Assembly (NCBI GenBank): GCA_963839165.1
Contig: CAWIUG010000005.1
Location: forward strand, 1,426,001-1,490,000
Source of the DNA: DATFVA01 sp963839165
Lineage (GTDB): Bacteria > Bacteroidota > Ignavibacteria > Ignavibacteriales > Ignavibacteriaceae
Length of the DNA: 64,000 nt
Reading direction: 5' to 3'
The notes beneath the pieces are model-generated. The model worked only from the letters and a program-made list of their open reading frames with translations, had not been told where the DNA came from and made no database searches. Positions 22,683-31,549 of the stretch are shown here, in pieces. The position numbers and the translations under genes are program-made. Position 1 is the stretch's first letter; every line of letters starts with the position of its first letter.

Positions 22683-25082
22683 TTACTTCATCAGAATCAT
22701 TTTTTTCACGGATGAAAAGTTGTGTATTCCATCAGCCGATGAAGCTTCAATCTTGTAGAGATATAGCCCTGAGGGATAATTTAAAGCATTCCATTCCAGA
22801 GAATACGATCCCGCAGTCCTGGTTCCATTGAAAAGAACTTCAACAGATTCGCCCAGTAAATTATAGATACTAACCTTAACGTGACCAGCGTACGGTAAGG
22901 CAAAATTTATAGTAGTTACCGGGTTGAAAGGATTTGGATAATTCTGCGATAAACTATAATTCATAGGAGTAATATTATTATCGACTTCAATAGTACTGCT
23001 GTATTCTGACGTACCATTGAAATCAACCTGTTTCAGACGATAATAATTTTTACCGGCTATGGGTTTGGTATCGTTAAAGGAATATGATCTCGGTGATGTT
23101 GAACTGCCTGAGCCGTCGACAAAACCAAGTGACAGCCAGGTTCCGTCTGACAGACGCTCAACGCTGAACCCGCGGTTGTTTGTTTCAGTCGCTGTACTCC
23201 AGTTTAGCTGGATACCCGATCCGTTAACTTTCCCTGTAAATGAAACCATTTCAACAGGAACAGTATCTCCCATCTTCAGGATCATACCATTCTCTCCTAC
23301 GGCGTATCCCGTAATTGCATCGGTAAGGTACATGCCTCTCACCATTGCACCCGTATTGCTTTCATCCGCCTCCCATGTTGCACCGCCGTCTGTGGTATGC
23401 ATAATTACTCCGTTCAGTCCTCCGGTAATGCCGTTATCAGCATCTGAGAATGAAACGCAGTTAAGAAACATTATTGTATTGCTGTTCTGCTGAACCCAGC
23501 TTGTTCCGCCGTCGGTTGTTTTGAGTACAAGACCAACAACTACAGGATAAGGGGTTGACCCGACTGCATAACCGGTACTTGCATCAACAAAGGTAACTCC
23601 GTAAAGTGAACCATTGGTTCCGGAGGTTTGTGGTGTCCAGGTTGTTCCGCCGTCTGTAGTATTTAATATAGTGCCTGAATTTCCCACAGCAGTTCCATGA
23701 TCCGCATCTGCAAAAGCAACTCCCCACAGCGCAGCGCTTGTTCCACTGGTCTGCGGAGTCCAGGTAGCCCCGCCGTCTGTTGTTCTCAGGATAACCCCCG
23801 ATTGACCGACAGCATTTCCATTATTAATATCACCAAAAGAAACGCTGTTAAGATTTTCAGAGGTGCCGCTTACCTGGTTGTTCCAGGTCGATCCGCCATC
23901 CGTTGTTCTTATAATTATTCCTGACATTCCAACGGCCACAGCAGTATTTATCTCTTTATAAGAAACTCCGTAGATTTCATCAGTTACACCGCTTACCCGG
24001 CTTATCCAGTTAAGCCCGCCGTTCGTAGTTGTAAGTACTACTCCGCCTGTACCCACAGCAATTCCATGCAAGTCATCAGCAAAAGCTATCGAAGTGATTG
24101 CCTGATCAGATACTCCCTGAAGTTCATTCTCCCAACTTGTACCGCCGTTTGTTGTTCTATAAAGCATTCCGCTGAATCCTACTGCAACGGCGCTGTTTGC
24201 GGAGGTCATCGAAACGGAATTAAGATCATTCCAGGTACCTATGCTGTAAGGTGTCCAGTTCGCGCCGCCGTCGGTAGTAGTTATAATTACCGCGCCCGAA
24301 ACCACAGCAGCACCGTTGTCTGCATCATAAAATGAAACTGAAAAGATGTAATCCCACGGATTCAGTCCTGCGTTCTGTGGAGTCCAGGATGTACCTCCGT
24401 CAGTTGTCCTTAGAATTACACCTTCCTGGCCAACGGCTGTCCCGGTGTTAACATCAGTAAAGCATACACTATGAAGTAGGCTTGCTACACCGCTGGTTTG
24501 TGGAGTCCAGGTATTACCACCGTTAGTGGTTCTAAGAATAATACCATTATTACCCACGATAGTACCATTATCCGCGTCTGCAAAATCCACTCCCCACAGA
24601 TCTTCGGAAGTACCGCTTGTTTGTGGGCTCCAGTTCGTTCCCCCATCTGTTGTTCTCAACACAGCACCGTTATTGCCAACGGTCGTACCGTGATCAGCAT
24701 CTGAGAACGAAACAGCATGAAGCTGAAAGTTGGTTCCGGATACTTGTGGAAGCCAGGTTGTGCCGCCGTCTGTTGTTCTTACAATTTTACCATTCTGTCC
24801 CACCGCGGTCCCTGTGTTTCCGTTAACGAATGCGACGCCGTTAAGATTGATTGATAAGCCCGACAGCTGGCTGACCCAGTTTACGCCTCCGTCAGTGGTT
24901 CTTATAATTGCACCGTTGTCACCCACAGCTGCTCCGTTATCAGCATCAGAGAAAGATACACAGTTTAGTGTATTTCCCTGCGGCAGCGGGTTCTGCCAGT
25001 ACCATTGTGCGTCAGCGGTACCAAAGCTTATAATCATATAAGCAAGAAAAAAAGCCGCAGATCGTAGAAGTTTGTACAACAT
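22683..25082 (-). CDS. Secreted YCF48/BNR-like repeat protein with T9SS sorting domain
   Basis: 799 residues: signal peptide (about 1-25), then about fourteen tandem repeats of roughly 42 residues built on D-A-D-x-G-x-A-V-G-x-x-G-x-I-L-R-T-T-D-G-G-x-x-W (residues about 45-630), the photosystem II assembly factor YCF48/sialidase-like propeller motif. More than one propeller must be present. A linker domain (VEMVSFTGKVNGSGIQLNW...) follows, then a C-terminal type IX sorting domain (NYPNPFNPVTTI...SGLYLYKIEA...KKMILMK), so it is exported by the PorSS pathway and likely surface-attached. Function is unknown; comparable proteins are surface adhesins or carbohydrate binders in this group (inference). 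Confidence 0.88.
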   Translation of the reverse strand: MLYKLLRSAAFFLAYMIISFGTADAQWYWQNPLPQGNTLNCVSFSDADNGAAVGDNGAIIRTTDGGVNWVSQLSGLSINLNGVAFVNGNTGTAVGQNGKIVRTTDGGTTWLPQVSGTNFQLHAVSFSDADHGTTVGNNGAVLRTTDGGTNWSPQTSGTSEDLWGVDFADADNGTIVGNNGIILRTTNGGNTWTPQTSGVASLLHSVCFTDVNTGTAVGQEGVILRTTDGGTSWTPQNAGLNPWDYIFSVSFYDADNGAAVVSGAVIITTTDGGANWTPYSIGTWNDLNSVSMTSANSAVAVGFSGMLYRTTNGGTSWENELQGVSDQAITSIAFADDLHGIAVGTGGVVLTTTNGGLNWISRVSGVTDEIYGVSYKEINTAVAVGMSGIIIRTTDGGSTWNNQVSGTSENLNSVSFGDINNGNAVGQSGVILRTTDGGATWTPQTSGTSAALWGVAFADADHGTAVGNSGTILNTTDGGTTWTPQTSGTNGSLYGVTFVDASTGYAVGSTPYPVVVGLVLKTTDGGTSWVQQNSNTIMFLNCVSFSDADNGITGGLNGVIMHTTDGGATWEADESNTGAMVRGMYLTDAITGYAVGENGMILKMGDTVPVEMVSFTGKVNGSGIQLNWSTATETNNRGFSVERLSDGTWLSLGFVDGSGSSTSPRSYSFNDTKPIAGKNYYRLKQVDFNGTSEYSSTIEVDNNITPMNYSLSQNYPNPFNPVTTINFALPYAGHVKVSIYNLLGESVEVLFNGTRTAGSYSLEWNALNYPSGLYLYKIEASSADGIHNFSSVKKMILMK

Positions 25083-25118
25083 ATTTATCCTTTAGTTTAG
25101 GTTATATAAAGAATGAAG

Positions 25119-25992
25119 TTATTTATTTATTGTTTGTTTGAATGACTCCACACTTATACCATCTGCCCAGTAGCTATCAAACATTTTCTTTAATGCAGCG
25201 GCATAACCGGGATGATCAACATACATACTGGTTATGTTCGGCTTTAAAAGAAATTCTGTCATTCAGGGCAAACATTACTAATGCTTCATCACTTATTACA
25301 AGTTTCATCGGAAGCTTTTCTATCAGTCTGGCTTCCTCACCTATTTCCCGGTATATTTCAACCGATCTTACCAGACTTTCAAGCTCTTCCTGTGTCAGGT
25401 CCCCATATTCATATAGTCCCTTTACAACAATATTCTGTTTCCGGAAAATTTCTTTTTCCTGTTCAATATTATCCTCAAGAGCGGGGGTTGTGTAGGGAGG
25501 TTTGGTAAATACAAGCAGTTCTTTCTTTGTGTTTTGCTGAATCGTTACCCACCTCTCCCCTATCTGCCTGATATCGGTCAGCATCTCAATATAATCGAAC
25601 GGCTCAAGACTATCGCCTATTTCTTTATGCAGCGAAATCAACTCCTTCTTCAGCGAATCAGCCGCTCTTCTCTTCAGCTCAATATCTAATTTCTGTTTTT
25701 GTTCAAACTCCATCACCTTCTGCTCAACGGACTCTTCATAATTAGTTATGATGTTCTGTAAAGCTATTCTGGGATCTATGCTCCGGTATACTTTATTGCC
25801 ATTTCTGCTGCTTTCAGTAATAATGCCTTTGTGCACCAGACTCTGAAGTATTTCGTATATCTTCGTTCTTGTTATTGTGGTTATCCTGGTTAATTCCGGA
25901 GCGGTGAATTCTTTTCTTTGAAGAAGTGCCAGATAAACCTCGGCCTCCCTCTTTGTTAATCCTATCTGCTGCAAATTTGTAGTGAGTTCCAT
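25119..25992 (-). pseudogene. TrmB-family transcription regulator, C-terminus frameshifted by a 4-bp duplication
   Basis: 258 residues are read to the TGA at 25216. The N-terminus is a TrmB winged helix (LTKREAEVYLALLQRKEFTAPELTRIT...TKIYEILQSLVHKGII), followed by a coiled coil and an effector domain. Past the stop, another frame continues DHPGYAAALKKMFDSYWADG to a TAA at 25119, a normal TrmB C-terminus. Between them the bases CATACATA (about 25220-25227, minus strand TATGTATG) look like a tandem duplication of four bases; removing one copy restores the frame. The truncated protein loses about 32 residues and could still bind DNA. Slippage-based switching, recent loss, or assembly error are all possible. 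Confidence 0.75.
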
Positions 25993-26025
25993 AATCCTCT
26001 TTTTCAGGCTATATTAGGCATATAT

Positions 26026-26050
26026 TGTATCCCTCTTATAAAGGGATACA
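26026..26050. promoter_or_regulatory. Inverted repeat, candidate TrmB operator between divergent genes
   Basis: TGTATCCCT (26026-26034) and AGGGATACA (26042-26050) are perfect 9-bp arms around a 7-bp AT-rich spacer. The repeat sits 34 bp upstream of the trmB-like start and about 200 bp upstream of the 5'-nucleotidase gene. Its position and symmetry suit autoregulation of the TrmB-type regulator and possibly of the divergent gene. Confidence 0.65.
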
Positions 26051-26247
26051 CAAAATTATAAATATACTTTATTATTTGCAAGAGGGGTGTTTTACTTAGA
26101 TTCCATCTCCATTGGATTATCCGCAGCATTCTTACAATCTTTTTACATTTTTTTGACAATCGCCTTCAGGCAAAGAATTAGTTTCCGATCAAACAATTGA
26201 ATTTATCGTATTAAATAAAATTCAGGCAAATAATCAGGAGGCACTCA

Positions 26248-28557
26248 ATGAAATTTCGTTATTACTTTTTATTATTCTTTACTTTTTTTGTCATAAATGC
26301 ATCTGCACAGACAGAAATAACGATCCTTCACGTGAATGATTCACATTCAACATTAGCTCCTATCGGTCCACGTGACCAGGATCTGAACGGCACTCTTGGC
26401 GGTATTGCAAGAGCCGCAACAATTATCGGCACAGAACGCGCGATTGACCCCAACCTGCTTCTGCTTCACGCCGGTGATATTTCAATTGGTGATCTGTTTT
26501 TTAATGCATATTTCCAGGTACCTGAATTAACCTGGATGGGTATGATTGGTTTCGATGCCATGACCGTCGGCAATCACGAATTCGATCTTACTCCGGAGGC
26601 ACTCCTTGGATCATTACAGAATGTTTTCCCTGATCCTGCTGATGCTTTTCCGCTGCTTGGAGCGAATATAGATGCTTCGGCCATCCCCGATCTGGATAGT
26701 TATATTTATGATTATACAACCAAACAAATAGGAACAGTGAAGGTGGGTATCTTCGGTTTAATAACTCCGGCGGTAAATGCTCTCTCACAGCCGCTGCCTG
26801 TAGTAATTGAAGATGATGTCACAGCAATAATGAACATAGCAGGTAATGAGGCATATACTCTCAGAAACGTTGAAAACTGTGATGTTGTAATCCTTCTATC
26901 TCACCTGGGTGTTCAGTTTGATATGGGAGTAGCCGCTAATGTCCCTGGAATTGATGTAATTATTGGCGGTCACGACCATTATAAATATGACGCACCGTTA
27001 GCCATTCCTAATCCGCTAGGCGGAACTACCTGGGTTGCGCAGGCAGGATCAAATTATATGTATATCGGTAAAATGAAAATTTCAGTTGACGCTGAGGATA
27101 ATGTATCTCTCGTTGATTATTCACTTATCTCCCTTGATGAAACCGTTCCTGAGTACCCTCCTGTTAGGGGAATGGTGGACGGTATGATAACAGGCATTGA
27201 ATCCTTCTATGAAACACCATTCTTCACACAGCCTTTCGGTTATGCCGATGCATTCCTTGAAGAAGAACCGGCCGACTTACTCGCCCTCGGCGCTCAGGAT
27301 ACTCCTATAGGCAACCTTGTAACGGATGCTTTCCGCTCTTATACAGGAACAGACATATCTATGCAGGCCTGTGGTTCAACGGCATTACCATTATGGGAAG
27401 GAGCCTTTACCTTAGGTGATGTTTTCAGAGTTAACGGGTATGGATTTAATACTGTTAACACCCTTGGCTATCAGCTGGCAACTTTTAATATAACCGGGGA
27501 AGCATTATGGATGGGACTTGAGTTCGGTTTAAGTGAACTTGAAATCGGAAGTGATTATTTCATCCAGGTATCAGGATTTGAATATAAATATGATTCTAAT
27601 AAACCAGTCGGCGAAAGAGTTGTTTCAGTTTCAGTTAATGGTCAGCCGCTCGATCCTGCTGCCATATATTCCGTTACTGCGAGTGAATTTGTACTGGCTA
27701 TACTGGATTATATCCAAATACCTTATTCTGATTCTGAGATACTCAACGGCGTCACCGAGTTTGAAGCTTCCGTCGCATACATTATGTCACTTAACAACTT
27801 TGTTCATCCAAAGAAAATAGGAAGAATAATTAATGTTGGTGATCGCTTAACTACAAACAAAATAGAATCTGATGGATGGATTAATTCTCAGCCGGGAGCA
27901 TTACTCGATGACCCGGATATAACCGGAAGACTGACATTTAATATGAATATTCATAATGTTAATCATCCCAATTCGGCACAGGGTGTGGTAAAAATTAAAT
28001 TCCCGGCAGGAGGGATAAACCTTACAGGCAATTCACTGGAATGCCTTTTAATTGAGGACAATACAATCACCTTAAGAGGTGAAGGGAAAAATACCGGTAA
28101 GGGGAGTTATGGCTTCCTTGTAACCGCGATTGATGGAGGTAATTCGGGAGATTTAATAAAAATTACTATATGGGATAAACAGGATAATGACAGAATTATT
28201 TACGATAATTTGGTAATGAACCCGGTTGCAGGGGGGCATATAACCATTCTTAATTCACATTTTGGAAAGAGTGACAATGATCTGTTTTCTGCTGATAAAT
28301 ATGGGCTGGAACAGAATTACCCTAACCCATTCAATCCATCCACGATCATTAAATATTCCATTTCGGAAGAAAGTTTTGTAACATTGAAAATCTACGACAT
28401 TCTGGGAAATGAAGTAGCCTCTCTGGTAAATGAGAAACGTGGACCCGGGGACTACTCCGTAACATTCAATGCCTCAAAACTTGTAAGCGGAGTTTACATC
28501 TATTCATTAAGGGCAGGCAATCATTCTGAAACAAGAAAGATGATTCTCGCGAAATAA
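26248..28557 (+). CDS. Secreted 5'-nucleotidase/UshA-family phosphoesterase with T9SS sorting domain
   Basis: 769 residues: signal peptide (about 1-20); metallophosphoesterase domain (about 22-260) with LHVNDSHS, LLHAGD, TVGNHEFD, LLSHLG and GGHDHY metal-binding motifs; C-terminal nucleotidase domain (about 330-510, GNLVTDAFRSYTGTDISMQ); a beta-sandwich, cohesin-like region (about 555-655); and a type IX sorting domain (NYPNPFNPSTIIKYS...KMILAK). It should release phosphate and nucleosides from external nucleotides at the cell surface. GGAGG precedes the ATG by 8 bp. It is divergent from the TrmB-like gene and probably under the same operator. Confidence 0.9.
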   Translation: MKFRYYFLLFFTFFVINASAQTEITILHVNDSHSTLAPIGPRDQDLNGTLGGIARAATIIGTERAIDPNLLLLHAGDISIGDLFFNAYFQVPELTWMGMIGFDAMTVGNHEFDLTPEALLGSLQNVFPDPADAFPLLGANIDASAIPDLDSYIYDYTTKQIGTVKVGIFGLITPAVNALSQPLPVVIEDDVTAIMNIAGNEAYTLRNVENCDVVILLSHLGVQFDMGVAANVPGIDVIIGGHDHYKYDAPLAIPNPLGGTTWVAQAGSNYMYIGKMKISVDAEDNVSLVDYSLISLDETVPEYPPVRGMVDGMITGIESFYETPFFTQPFGYADAFLEEEPADLLALGAQDTPIGNLVTDAFRSYTGTDISMQACGSTALPLWEGAFTLGDVFRVNGYGFNTVNTLGYQLATFNITGEALWMGLEFGLSELEIGSDYFIQVSGFEYKYDSNKPVGERVVSVSVNGQPLDPAAIYSVTASEFVLAILDYIQIPYSDSEILNGVTEFEASVAYIMSLNNFVHPKKIGRIINVGDRLTTNKIESDGWINSQPGALLDDPDITGRLTFNMNIHNVNHPNSAQGVVKIKFPAGGINLTGNSLECLLIEDNTITLRGEGKNTGKGSYGFLVTAIDGGNSGDLIKITIWDKQDNDRIIYDNLVMNPVAGGHITILNSHFGKSDNDLFSADKYGLEQNYPNPFNPSTIIKYSISEESFVTLKIYDILGNEVASLVNEKRGPGDYSVTFNASKLVSGVYIYSLRAGNHSETRKMILAK

Positions 28558-28568
28558 GGGGTATACTT

Positions 28569-28590
28569 ATGGGGAGAGCAATCTCCCCAT
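28569..28590 (+). terminator. Hairpin terminator after the 5'-nucleotidase gene
   Basis: ATGGGGAGA-GCAA-TCTCCCCAT forms a 9-bp stem with a 4-nt loop, followed by TTGTTT, 11 bp past the stop codon. Confidence 0.8.
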
Positions 28591-28680
28591 TTGTTTCCAT
28601 TCTGAGTCACATCTTAATCACTGCCGAAATAATAACTTAAACGAAAAAGTTTTATAATACACATATAAAAGGCCGAAAAT

Positions 28681-29106
28681 ATGAGCTCCGAAATTAAATT
28701 ATACATAATAGCGGTTTTACTGCTGATCCCAGTACAAATGGTTATCGCACAATCCGCAAAAACCGGCGTGCTGGTTGAAGTCACAACCAATCAGAAGACG
28801 CCTGCAGAAATAAAAACCAGGTTCGAAAACTTTGTAAAAGGCAGATTATTAAAATTGGAAGATGTTGCTTTGGTTAAGAACGATGAGGATTATAAAATAA
28901 ACATTATGATGTTTCAGAACCGCACAAAAGAAGGTGAAGATCTTGGATACGTAATATCTACAATCTTCCTTACCCCTTCAGACTGTGAAGGTTATGATTA
29001 TTCATACCTTACTTCAATATTATCAACCGCAAAGGAATCAGAACTCGACTCCACTGCCGGAAATATAATCTCATCCTTTGATCAGAACGTATTAGAAGCT
29101 CCTTAA
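28681..29106 (+). CDS. Hypothetical secreted protein
   Basis: 141 residues with an N-terminal signal sequence (LYIIAVLLLIPVQMVIAQ) and a mature part of about 115 residues with mixed alpha/beta character (SAKTGVLVEVTTNQKTPAEI...INIMMFQNRTKEGEDLGYVIST). No known domain is recognised. The length, signal peptide and normal codon use support a real gene, probably periplasmic. It stands alone between the nucleotidase terminator and a degraded region. Confidence 0.65.
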   Translation: MSSEIKLYIIAVLLLIPVQMVIAQSAKTGVLVEVTTNQKTPAEIKTRFENFVKGRLLKLEDVALVKNDEDYKINIMMFQNRTKEGEDLGYVISTIFLTPSDCEGYDYSYLTSILSTAKESELDSTAGNIISSFDQNVLEAP

Positions 29107-29196
29107 CATGCATTCAATTCACCAAGTCTGGATTTTCACTAATGAATAAACAATAAATTTCCCGGCCAACCCTTTATATTGGTACACATATAAGTT

Positions 29197-29363
29197 CATT
29201 AATTCAGAACCATACCAGAAACTTAATTGCAATTAAAGACACAGCAACTTCATCGGTTGATACCGAAGCCCGGGTTTATGAATATGAGCTGAATCAAAAT
29301 CATCCAAACCCTTTTAATCCCACAACTGGCAGACAAATGCGTCTACTAAAGCAAGGAATTTAA
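29197..29363 (+). pseudogene. Remnant of a T9SS-secreted protein C-terminus
   Basis: A frame without a start reads ...SSVDTEARVYEYELNQNHPNPFNPTT and then loses similarity (GRQMRLLKQGI, stop at 29363). ELNQNxPNPFNPxT is the opening of the type A sorting domain; the remaining 60-70 residues are absent. The break near 29328 coincides with the left end of the Fic/HTH accessory segment, so an insertion or deletion may have cut the gene there. Confidence 0.6.
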
Positions 29364-29453
29364 GACAATAAATAAAAATATAATCCGTATTTTATCTATT
29401 GAGAGAATATAAATAGTATACTATTACAATAATAAGAATAATCAATTGTATAT

Positions 29454-29660
29454 ATTTCCGAACCCAGTAGAAGAGGATATCCAGTATTTATATATTTTAC
29501 AATGGGTTAACTACTTTTATAGGTTCGGAAAGTTCGGAAATTTAAAATAGACATTTAATGTTATTTTATATATTTTCGAACCCAGTGATAGGCTAGCCGT
29601 TCTAAATCATTATAAAATAACCAAATAGCTGAATTCCAAGGTTCGGAAAGTTCGGAAATA
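29454..29660. repeat. Duplicated inverted-repeat element upstream of the Fic gene
   Basis: Two similar units are present. Each begins with TTCGAACCC/TTCCGAACCC (29456-29465 and 29574-29583) and ends with GGTTCGGAAAGTTCGGAAAT (29522-29541 and 29641-29660), a tandem pair of GTTCGGAAA. Start and end are inverted copies of each other, so each unit is a broad palindrome with a spacer of about 57 bp. The second unit ends two bases before the Fic ATG. The arrangement suggests operator sites that would block or overlap translation initiation. No antitoxin gene is visible. Confidence 0.7.
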
Positions 29661-29662
29661 CG

Positions 29663-30688
29663 ATGGACAATATAGAATTATTAAATCGGTTTGATAAGCT
29701 TAGAAATAAGAATATAAATTTGATAGCAGTATCGAACAGTGAATGGTATTCCCTATTTCGAGATGAAATCCGTAATTCCATAGCAATTGAAGGCATTTTT
29801 GCTAATCGGAACGATTTATTGGATGTGCTGGAGAAGAACAAACGAACAACCGATCAAAAAACTGCGGCAATACTAGGATACTTTGAGGCGGCGAGCACGC
29901 TGTATGAATATGCCAATAATTTATACAAGGAAGGGGAATTCTCATTAAGAATTTCAGATATAAAACAAATTCATACATTACTAATGCGTTACGAAAAACA
30001 AGTGGGGTCTTTCACTGGTGAATTGGGAAATTTCAGACTTGAGCCCGTCGAGGTTGCCGAAGCATCATTTACTCCCTTAAACAATATATATGTCCGAGAA
30101 ACAATGGAGCTGTTTGTAAAATGGGTTAATCAGAAACTAAGGGACACTGATTACGATAAGCTGGGGCTTGCTGCTCTAAGTCATCTTTTGTTCGAGACTA
30201 TCCATCCTTTTAAAGATGGGAATGGTAGAGCAGGGAGAGTTTTACTTTCCTATATACTTATTGGTTGCGGGTATGTTAATGTGGCTATTAAGGGGACCCA
30301 GAAGCTGGATCGGGATAAATATTATGAAGCTATGGAAAAGGGCGATGACGAATTTGAAAAGATGTTACGTAAAATCGAAGTGGGTGGCAAGGTTAAGGCT
30401 AACCAAGTTAATTCCTACGCTGCCAAAAGCAATATCAATTTGTTATATATGATACTGGTTGATAGGCTGGAGGATAGCCTCAAAAGGTTAAGTAAAAGCC
30501 AGTTTGTTGAAATGAATCTTGATGCTGTTGTTCCGCTAAGGGATGCAGCTGTTTTTTTTAATTACTCACAGGATTATTTGCGTAATTTAATAAACAGCGG
30601 AAAATTGCCAGCGGAGAAAAGAGGGAAACTTTGGTATTTAAGGATTAGAGACGTTGATCATTACATTAAGAATTTATCGGGGGAGTGA
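29663..30688 (+). CDS. Fic-domain protein (probable AMP-transferase) with inhibitory motif and C-terminal HTH
   Basis: 341 residues. The Fic core motif HPFKDGNGRAGR is at 181-192, with all catalytic residues present (His181, Asn187, both Arg). An N-terminal SIAIEG at 39-44 matches the (S/T)xxxE(G/N) inhibitory helix of class II Fic proteins, so it is probably self-inhibited. Residues about 280-341 look like a helix-turn-helix/excisionase-like domain (VVPLRDAAVFFNYSQDYLRN...GKLWYLRIRDVDHYI). The family transfers AMP to protein hydroxyls. With a DNA-binding tail and GTTCGGAAA repeats up to its start codon, it may regulate its own gene. The flanking remnants suggest an accessory, horizontally acquired segment. 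Confidence 0.9.
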   Translation: MDNIELLNRFDKLRNKNINLIAVSNSEWYSLFRDEIRNSIAIEGIFANRNDLLDVLEKNKRTTDQKTAAILGYFEAASTLYEYANNLYKEGEFSLRISDIKQIHTLLMRYEKQVGSFTGELGNFRLEPVEVAEASFTPLNNIYVRETMELFVKWVNQKLRDTDYDKLGLAALSHLLFETIHPFKDGNGRAGRVLLSYILIGCGYVNVAIKGTQKLDRDKYYEAMEKGDDEFEKMLRKIEVGGKVKANQVNSYAAKSNINLLYMILVDRLEDSLKRLSKSQFVEMNLDAVVPLRDAAVFFNYSQDYLRNLINSGKLPAEKRGKLWYLRIRDVDHYIKNLSGE

Positions 30689-30764
30689 AATTACGACCCA
30701 CCAGGGCGAAGTCAATGCTTCGATCTTGTACAACGGAGAATATTGCTAGTTACTAAAAAGGAAA

Positions 30765-30784
30765 CCCCCACTTATTTATGGGGG
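30765..30784. terminator. Possible hairpin terminator after the Fic gene
   Basis: CCCCCA-CTTATTTA-TGGGGG forms a 6-bp GC-rich stem 77 bp past the Fic stop. No T-run follows on the plus strand, so the assignment is weak. Confidence 0.4.
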
Positions 30785-30858
30785 CATCAATAGTCGAGGC
30801 ACGGTGTATGACTACAATATAGCGTAGGTTATAGCCCATTTCTTCCGATTTAAAGTGC

Positions 30859-31047
30859 CTAATTTTGCAACTCCGACCCATCCCCCTTTAAACAGAATAA
30901 ATCCTCGCTAACGTTAAATTCTATCTCGCCCTTGACCATATTCTTAAAGGTCTTTCTTGCAATGTCCGGGTGCGTGAATGTGGCTTGGAATATCCACAAC
31001 TCGCAATTAAGCCCTGCATCCGTTAATTTAAAGTTGGAAAAACGAGT
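30859..31047 (-). pseudogene. Coding remnant without a start codon
   Basis: The minus strand reads about 60 residues (NFKLTDAGLNCELWIFQATF...MVKGEIEFNVSEDLFCLKGD) between an upstream TAA and a TAG at 30859, with no ATG near the beginning. The composition is protein-like. I do not recognise the family. It lies in the accessory segment between the Fic gene and tmRNA. Confidence 0.4.
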
Positions 31048-31096
31048 TTACAAGAGAGATGAGATCCGCGGTGAAGTTTATAAATGACTCAATTCA

Positions 31097-31330
31097 TCAA
31101 GCCGACATCTTCTTTAGTCTTACGCTGCTCATTCTTTTAAGGAGTTTCGCGGTCGGAATCAGTAACGTTTTTCTACAAGTATTTTTTTTGTCACCGAATC
31201 CCCGACGTTGGATTATATAATCCTGTCTAATTAATTCATCGATCATAGCCAGCACTATATTATCGTTTATTATCTCTCGGACTGAAGATTTAATAAGCTC
31301 TTTTAATTCATCTTCAGTTAATGCAATCAT
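31097..31330 (-). CDS. Small protein, possibly a broken helix-turn-helix gene
   Basis: 77 residues. The N-terminal half (MIALTEDELKELIKSSVREI) resembles the leader of excisionase-type HTH proteins found with mobile elements, and residues 30-50 (IDELIRQDYIIQRRGFGDKKN) resemble the end of an HTH/wing. The central part normally between them is not seen, so it may be internally deleted. The C-terminus is basic. Function is uncertain. It lies 220 bp from the 3' end of tmRNA, a common integration site. Confidence 0.4.
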   Translation of the reverse strand: MIALTEDELKELIKSSVREIINDNIVLAMIDELIRQDYIIQRRGFGDKKNTCRKTLLIPTAKLLKRMSSVRLKKMSA

Positions 31331-31549
31331 TTTTCATGATAGTGAATTATCCCAGAAAATAATGCGGATTCTTTATGAGGTTTTGGGAGACAAGGTTCAT
31401 TTAGGGGGGGTGGAAATTAATTATTTCTTATGTTAGATTCTCTTAAGACTTTATGAAAGGTTATGACTGTTTTTCTGTTCTTTTTGGTATGTCTACCGTG
31501 AACATACCGTGAACGCTTCCCTTAAGTCCTTATTTTATAAGGCTATTTG

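Noticed and set aside
23059..25041. Plus-strand open frames opposite the YCF48-repeat gene
   Set aside because: They are shadows of the repeated coding sequence, arising from its periodic composition.
29454..29660. CRISPR-like or terminal inverted repeats of an insertion sequence
   Set aside because: Only two units, no transposase, and the second unit ends exactly at the Fic start, which fits a regulatory site better.
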